A stretch of DNA of 64,000 nucleotides from Callaeas wilsoni (taxonomy: Eukaryota; Chordata; Aves; Passeriformes; Callaeidae): contig VWPU01002062.1 of NCBI GenBank assembly GCA_013398955.1, positions 32,267-96,266 on the forward strand. The letters run 5' to 3'. The position numbers and the translations under genes are program-made. The notes under the pieces are model-generated. The model worked only from the letters and a program-made list of their open reading frames with translations, was not told the origin of the DNA and did not search any database. How positions within the stretch are numbered: the stretch's first letter is position 1; each line of letters begins with the position of its first letter. Positions 1-64,000 of this stretch are shown in pieces.

Positions 1-3000
1 GATGATGACACTAAATGTCAGGTCAGCTCCAGGCACGTGTGACTAAGGACTCAACCAGACCAATTTTTAAATTTTGGGAGAAGCAAGCCAAATTCTTCTT
101 GCTGTTACTGTGTACTGTGTTAGGGGCTAAAAGCCTTAATTGTGGGCCAAGCTGCTCAGGGCCTCGTGTCACACAAGCACTGAGGCTGACTATGAGCCAT
201 GGGACCAGTTTTGACAGCTCACAATCCATAATTTGCCCCCAGCAGCAGTGTGGTTACTCTAATGCAGCTGCTCTGGACAGACCCAATCCCTGGATCTGGG
301 CAGAAACAGGACAGTGGATGGCCGATGTAGCGTGGAATGATGGGACCCTTGAGAACTGCTGTTGTGCTTTGCCAGGGGATCATCCCCTGAGCTGGTGGCT
401 CATGACCAGGAGCTCCCTGGCATGGAGCTTTTGGTATAGTTAGTCAAGGTGGAAATTTTGCTGTTTCAAACAGCCCAGTTTCCACAGGCCTTGAGGGTGG
501 AAGGGGCTTAATCAAAACAGTGCTGTTTTCCTCAGGTCCCAGAGCTGCCACAGTTCATTTCCCAGCTGCTCACTTGGATGAGGAAGAAATAGATAGGAGC
601 CAGTTTAATGGAAAATCATGGCAGGCCACGATCTGCAGAATTAACAAAAAAAGTCATCTGCTTAACAGGAGCCAGTCCCCTACAATACTGCAAATTTGAT
701 CCTGGGGGAAAGCTGCTGGAGTAAAGGGTAAAAATTTCAGGGAGACTGTGCTGCTTGACAAAGAATTCATTTGGTGCTAATGGTTCTGCTTCTTGCAACA
801 ACATGAACCATGCTCCCAAAAGGCCGTGCATGAGCAGACACGAACAATAAAGTGATTTGTTCTCAGGAAGGATTCAACCTCTGCCAACAGTCAGCCGGAT
901 CCAGGCAAGGGCTCGGACAGGCAGACCGGCACACGGCAGCCCAAATGAGGAACTGTATCACTTGGCACACAGCTGCTATTTCCAGCACTTTCATCCCATC
1001 CTCACTCCAGCTCAACTTTTTCACTCTTCAGAGGAAAACTAAATCTGGATCTACAAAGGCCAGAATTTTTCCTTGAGATCAGTAGAGGGAGGTGTCCTCG
1101 AACTCCTAAAATCCCTCCGCAGGTGGTCTGATTTTCAAATGGCCTCAGCATTAGTAGCTGTCAGTTACAGCCTAATATAAAAGGCACCCTAAACATCTAC
1201 AGAATAAACCTTATTGTTTCAGGTATCCACTACTTTTTATTTGTCCTGTTTATTTGCTTACTCAGAAGAATTAGCTCTCAGCATTATTTAAAGAAAAACA
1301 AATAAAGTGAAGTGACACTTTAAAAGTCTTTTAAGACGAAAACCAGCAAGGCATACTGAAAATCATTTTTGAAATTAAATGCAGTGCTAGGTCACTCACA
1401 TGCAGAGTGAACAAAATAACTGACACTCCCCAAATCTGTTGACTTAAAATTATATCAGAACAGCATTTCCCATATTTGAAGAAGATAAGGACAAAGCTCT
1501 AAAGTTGCCACCTGGATTTCTTACCGCTTATGTGAAGCATTCTCACTTTCTCTGCCATCAATTACTGCCCTAGTTACTTGGAAACTCGGACCATATGCCA
1601 AGGACTGCTGAGAGGACTTGTACTAAAAGGAGGACATGTTCCAGAAAGTTATTAGATGTCCTAGGGTGTGCCACTGAGCCTGTTGTTCAGAGAGCACCAG
1701 GTCCTCAAAAAGTGGAAATTTGGATCATGATCCTGTAACTGAATACGATGTCACTGCAGGGTAGAAAGCAGGCTGGAGTTGGGAGGAAACTTGCTTTGAA
1801 ATATCAGATCCCAACTCCTGACAAGATGTCAGGCTACAGAATTACTGGTCTGATAACACAGTAGGAGAATGTTCTATGTTCTGCACCCAGAAGTTGGTTT
1901 CTTTTTCAGGCCCATTACCAGCAGATTGCCATAGCTTGGCCAGAACAGTGTAGTCTTAGTCTGTTTTGTTTGTCTTGAAACATCTTGCTATTTCTCACCT
2001 GTCAATAAACTCTCAAGAGTCTCCCTCCTTTCACAATTTCTATGAATAGGTTGGGAAAGTGCAGCCTAGCCCAGAGAAGTCCACGTGGCTCAGTCACAGA
2101 GGTGTTTTGGTACTGGGTTCCCACGGGATCAGTGGAGGTTTACAAGGCTGTAATTCTCTGTATCCTCTCTGCCTGCCATGCCCGCACACCCCCTCGAGCT
2201 CAGGGGCTCACACAGCACAGGAGGTGTCCGGGGTGCCTGGCAGGGCTCACGCTCTCCTTCCTTAGATTCAACCAAGGAGAACCTCCCAACTCTCCCACAT
2301 TTCCTCTCCCAGGAAAGGGCTTGTTCCAATATTCAGTCAGACTGCAAGTGTGAGGATGGTCCAAACTGCCAGGAAGCTCTGTCTCAAACATAAATTCAAG
2401 CTCTCAGCTAAACAGTAAGTCTGGATATTCTTAAACACCTGCAAGGAAGGCAGAGTATTTGCTTTTCTGCTACCACTACACCAAGACGTGTATGAACACC
2501 ACACAGAACTCATATCTCTGCACTGCCATCTCCAACATGATTTATAAAGATTAGTGAAACTTTGTTTGAAGGGAACAGCTCAAAGCCAAACCAAGCAACT
2601 GCTCTCCCTCCCCATCACAGCAATGTTTTCCCTCCAGAGAACTTCCTTGCTTGTCTTCCCTTACACACTTAAATTGTACAACAAATAATACTTCTGACAC
2701 CAACCCAGTGTCGCTGGTGGCATCCCACATGCCTGGTCTCTCCTCATGAGAGACCACAAACAATGAGTGGTTCATGCCTGCTTTGCAACACTTCTGAGTA
2801 AACACCATTACCTCTGCAGAGGCAGGCCAAGCTGAACTGAAGGGAGCTGTGTTTTCCACTTAGATGGAGATAAAAACTGTTAGGGACAGAATTTGTCAAT
2901 AATAAACCAGAGTGAAATGTAGAGAAATGCACACAAAAAAGTTGCATGACCCCCCAAAGCAAATATATCAAAAAGAGAAAGAAGAAACAAAAACCCTTTT

Positions 3001-5181
3001 AGGAGTATTTTTATCTAGTCACTGACAGACAATGTTAAAGCACTCGCACAGAATGAGCCCTCTATGCAAACTTCGATGGACTTACACAGTTAGTCTCAAA
3101 TAACACTGCATAAACAAAACGACACTGAATTTGCAGAAGTTACATCCAAAAGGCATGGTAGCACCACTTAGGACTTTGGCCCCGGAAAACTTTCCTTGCA
3201 GATCTGTGTGTCATTTGCAATAATTTTATTTGCTGTTTGTGAAAGACATTACAGCCACTCTGAGTGCAATCACACCCCTCTCGGGGGGCAGCAATTTCCA
3301 CTGCTCCTGTTATGATTTCCCCAGAAGGGTGTTGAATCTAGCAGCTGCCTCTTCATGGCACATACAAAAGACACCCAACAACTTTTCAGAGTGAGGTGCT
3401 GAATTTGCTATGTGTGTGCTACTGACCTCCATTCAGGGACCTTTCCACCCCAAACAGTGGAGCCCTATGAACAAAGGCAGAACTGACATTTTTCATTACC
3501 TTCAAATCCTCTGAATGGCATCACAGGGGCTTTTTTGTGAATAAGACAGAGGAAAGAAGGACGTGTTACTTCTTTGGTCTCTCAAATTACTGTTCTAATA
3601 CTGTTCTAAATAAGCTGATAACTTATTTCTAAGCACATCCATAGTTTCTCTCAGGTATTTGGAAAATTAGGATTCTCATGCATTAATATAAAAAGAGTCT
3701 TGGATTTCAAACCCCATACTCACAGAGGTAAGAGCTGAACATGAGAAAATGTGCATCTAGAGTTCTGCATTGCAACAGGCCTGTGTAAGAAACACACGAG
3801 CACACACACTTCAGTTTGTTCCTTTCGGTCCAACTCGGCAAGATGCATTTTGGTTTTCATGAATCTTGATCTGCTGGAGCAGCTGCAGCCACACCTACCA
3901 ACCACCTTTGGGTGCCTGGCAAGGGGTGATGAAGTTTTTACCTCAGCTCATAAAATCAGTGAGGTTTTGGAGTTGTTGTTCCCCCACCTTCCCCCCCAAA
4001 AAATTAGTCTGCTCTCAACACTTTTCAAAAGCTGCTCTCCATCTTACAGAATCACATCTAGCACGAACATAGCACAGATCCAACATGAAACTCAGCACTG
4101 CTGTAAGATAAATAAAACTCAGCTGCTGGAGCATTCTGTGTTATCCATGTATGCAAATGAACTGCTTAACGCTTCAGTGTTAACAACTTGGCTGCAGACA
4201 TTCTGTGCTGGAAAAAAAACAGAATTTCAGAGGAAATTCTGCCTACCCTGGAAATCCACTAGGTGAGCTTTTATGGCTGTTTTCCATCACTGCCTTTTTG
4301 TGAACGAGAGGACATTTTCCCACTAGTTGTGTTTATCAGCTCTGAGAGGAGGCAGATGAATCTAAGCACAAGTCAGAGATTTTCTGAGACTTCTTTGTCT
4401 GGCATGGGGATCTGTGTGACAGGGGCTATCAAGTGTCTGTAGCCACTTCATGTCTTGTGTAGTTTGGGAGCTAAAGCCACACCTGTACTCTGCCTGCTTG
4501 GTGTTAGGTCAGTGTTACTGAGTAGTAAATTGTAACTTCCACATGAATTGACTGGATTTTAAGGTACTGGAGGTCTTCCCCTACAAAACACCCCCATTCC
4601 AGTTTAAGTCTATCCAAAGGGGTTTCCTGAACTTGTGTGCAGGAGCCCTTTCACAAACATCTGACACAGCATCACTGATCTCAGTGTGTCTCAGGCCACA
4701 ACAGAGGCCTTGGCTCTTCAGCTGCCACCACAGAGCAAGAGGCCCAATTCAAGGTCTTGTCAGAAGCACAAAGCTTTCTTCTGGCTCTATGGAAATGGCT
4801 TTACAACTCTTTACTTTAGGGGAAGGCAGTGTCACTATAGGCGTTGCTTTACCTTTCAGGCTGTGTTCCACTTGTTTGTTTCTCAAGGTGGAACTCCAAA
4901 ACCAAAGCCTTACCTTCCCCCTTTTCATACCCATTAAAACATTTATTTCTGAAGTCTGTGGCAAATACACTGTCTGCTTTTTGTACATCTCTGCCTCAGC
5001 AGCAGCCAAGTTCCAATGTAAACTGCATTTATGTGTTCTAACAGCTGTCACATGCGGGAGTGTTACTGAAAAGCCAACCCCCAGTGAAGACTTTAGTGTT
5101 TCCTGGTCACTGTTACTGTTGAGAGAAAGAACAACAAACAGCACTAGCTTTGTAATTCACTGGCAGAACTAACTGCTGCTT
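1..5181. other. Downstream flank with no recognised gene
   Basis: I recognise no exon series, RNA gene or repeat family here. Two open stretches on the plus strand (15-443, 142 codons; 4633-5172, 179 codons) have no recognisable domain and are compatible with chance. The gene expected next in mammals, B3GNT7, with its long single coding exon, is not seen. Confidence 0.5.
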
Positions 5182-6164
5182 TTTATTTAGCGGAAGGACT
5201 CCTGACCTCTCTTGCCTAGCCAGTGCTTCATATGCACCAAAGACCAGCACAAATTCCATAAAGACATAATCAGTCATTGCTCTGAAGTGAACAACATAAA
5301 AAAAGCAACGCAGACTAAAGAAGATGGAACACAGTTACATGCAAAGAGAAAGTTGCTTCTGATATGTTCACATTCCCATGGTTTCTTCTATGAATGAAGA
5401 AGCAAAGCTCTTCATTCCAGTGGAAAAAGAGATTGTTTATTCCACAAATGTTAAAGAGTAGAATTAAGAAAAAAATGCAGAAAGAAGGAATAGGAGTAAT
5501 TGTTGCAGATAAAGACCTCAGAGGTAAGCATGGATGCTGCCTTGGGCACTGTAGCAGTGGTTTTCACCTGCTACAGGTCAACCCGAAGTTGACTCTCTTC
5601 GGGGTCTGGAGGCCATACAGGTCTTGCCCCACACAGGACTGCTCTGGGCAGGAAGGCTCTGCACGTGTGGCCGACACTGTCCCTCCTCATGCAGATCCTT
5701 TCAACACAGACACTGCCCAACCCACTCATAAAGGTAACATTTAAAAAAAAGCAATTGGCAGGCTGCTTCAGCAAGCAATATGTGAAAAAGACAGTTGCTT
5801 GGTAAGACTCCTGGGCTGAGCCTACATTCTGTCTCCAAAGGCCATTTACTCTGACACAGAAGGCAGAGAGCAAGAGTTTCTTCTCAAGGTGGCAATGTCA
5901 CTTTAGAGTAAACTATCAGAGAATATCCATCTCCCATGTCAGTCCTGGGCTGCTGCTGAGACCTTGAATTGTATAACAAGGCCCTTGTCTTAGCCAGCTT
6001 TAGCGACCACGGACGCATCCCATCAGATAATCCCGAATCCCATGCAAGGCCTGCAGTGTCAACAACCTCGCTCTCCTCTGCAGGTCACCAGTAAAGCTCA
6101 TTACAGGAAGCTGGCTCTGTCCTTCAGCGATGTGACAGGTGATTTCTGAGGAAAGGAACTGTTC
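5182..6164 (-). other. Probable ARMC9 3' UTR, extent uncertain
   Basis: Continues the last exon with no clear boundary. Minus-strand AATAAA hexamers occur at 5441-5436 (about 725 nt after the stop) and 5187-5182 (about 980 nt). Which is used cannot be told from sequence. It contains a short hairpin at 5582-5603. Confidence 0.4.
5582..5603. repeat. Short perfect hairpin in the presumed ARMC9 3' UTR
   Basis: CCCGAAG and CTTCGGG form a 7-bp perfect GC-containing stem around an 8-nt loop. If the region is transcribed as 3' UTR it could fold in the mRNA; function unknown. Confidence 0.4.
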
Positions 6165-63660
<57,496 letters not shown>

Positions 63661-63662
63661 TG

Positions 63663-63686
63663 CTAAGGGCTGCTGCTACTTCTCAT
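63663..63686 (-). promoter_or_regulatory. Upstream ORF in the ARMC9 5' UTR
   Basis: In the 5' UTR an ATG at 63686-63684 opens seven codons (MRSSSSP) and stops at TAG 63665-63663, two bases before the ARMC9 start. Such a short uORF so close to the main start normally lowers translation or forces leaky scanning; that effect here is inference. Confidence 0.6.
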
Positions 63687-63795
63687 CGCTGATAAAGCTG
63701 GAAAATGGCAAAAAAGGGGGTGTTACTGCACAGCACAGGGCTCACATAGCACAGCCCATCAGCCATGGCATCTCCAGAGGGCATGAGGCGAGACA

Positions 63796-63835
63796 GACAC
63801 ACACGGACACAGGGACACACGGACACACGGACACG
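63796..63835. repeat. GGACACAC tandem repeat
   Basis: Four to five imperfect GGACACAC octamers upstream of the first coding exon on the gene strand. Confidence 0.85.
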
Positions 63836-63877
63836 CCACGGTCTGCATGCCACACTCTCACCTGCACCACGTCCCAC

Positions 63878-64000
63878 TGCCTCCCATCCTCCCTGTCCCA
63901 GTCCCTCCCGCCCCACATTCTCCCTTGCCCCAGTCCCACCTGTCCCACATTCCCACCCGCCTCAATCCCTCCTCTCCCTTACTCCCCCCTGCCCCATTTC
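63878..64000. repeat. Pyrimidine-rich degenerate minisatellite
   Basis: Imperfect repetition of CCTGTCCCA/CCCCACATTCTCCC-type units to the window edge. GC-rich and probably part of the intron upstream of the first coding exon; no promoter motif can be named. Confidence 0.55.

Noticed and set aside
15..443. 142-codon open frame on the plus strand with a hydrophobic stretch near the start
   Set aside because: The LLLLCTVLG segment looks signal-like, but the rest has no recognisable family and no supporting gene structure.
4633..5172. 179-codon open frame on the plus strand
   Set aside because: No domain, no splice or promoter context; one open frame of this size is expected by chance in 64 kb of moderate GC. 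It lies opposite or next to the ARMC9 3' end.

Overview
This looks like avian nuclear DNA. It carries a CR1 LINE 3' end of the type typical of birds (22.9-23.3 kb), a relic CR1 tail (46.7 kb), an old MIR-type SINE (42.6-42.85 kb) and one well-preserved solo LTR with a perfect 5-bp target-site duplication (20.2-21.2 kb). There are no bacterial-style operons, no CRISPR array and no recognisable tRNA or rRNA gene. Essentially all protein-coding content belongs to one split gene on the minus strand.

That gene is ARMC9 (armadillo repeat containing 9, a LisH/coiled-coil/armadillo-like protein of the basal body and ciliary tip; the human orthologue is a Joubert syndrome gene). The initiator ATG is at 63660-63658 and the TGA stop at 6167-6165, so the complete coding region spans about 57.5 kb. 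I placed 26 coding exons by reading the reverse complement, requiring GT-AG boundaries, unbroken reading phase and resemblance to the remembered vertebrate protein. They sum to 2466 nt, or 821 codons plus stop, close to the roughly 818 residues of the human protein. Exons 1-20 and 25-26 are secure. Exons 21-23 rest on phase, splice signals and weaker similarity. Exon 24 is the least certain.

Layout from gene start to end, which runs right to left here: 64.0-63.7 kb, upstream intron or flank with minisatellite-like sequence; 63.7-58.5 kb, exons 1-6 (LisH and start of coiled coil); 58.5-52.5 kb, exons 7-8; 52.5-40.3 kb, a 12-kb intron with a candidate in-frame 36-nt cassette exon, the MIR and CR1 relics; 40.3-28.5 kb, exons 9-18 (armadillo-like helices and acidic tail); 28.5-22.5 kb, exons 19-20 and the CR1; 22.5-13 kb, intron with the solo LTR and the fast-evolving exons 21-24; 9.7-6.2 kb, exons 25 and 26; below 6.2 kb, the 3' UTR and then sequence in which I recognise no gene.

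Points of most interest: the unlisted in-frame cassette exon candidate at 45.4 kb, a CAGCAG tandem acceptor at exon 23, a 7-codon upstream ORF ending two bases before the ARMC9 start, two microexons (25 and 35 nt), a perfect 12-bp intronic hairpin, and the dated-looking LTR insertion. I found no convincing wholly new multi-gene system.
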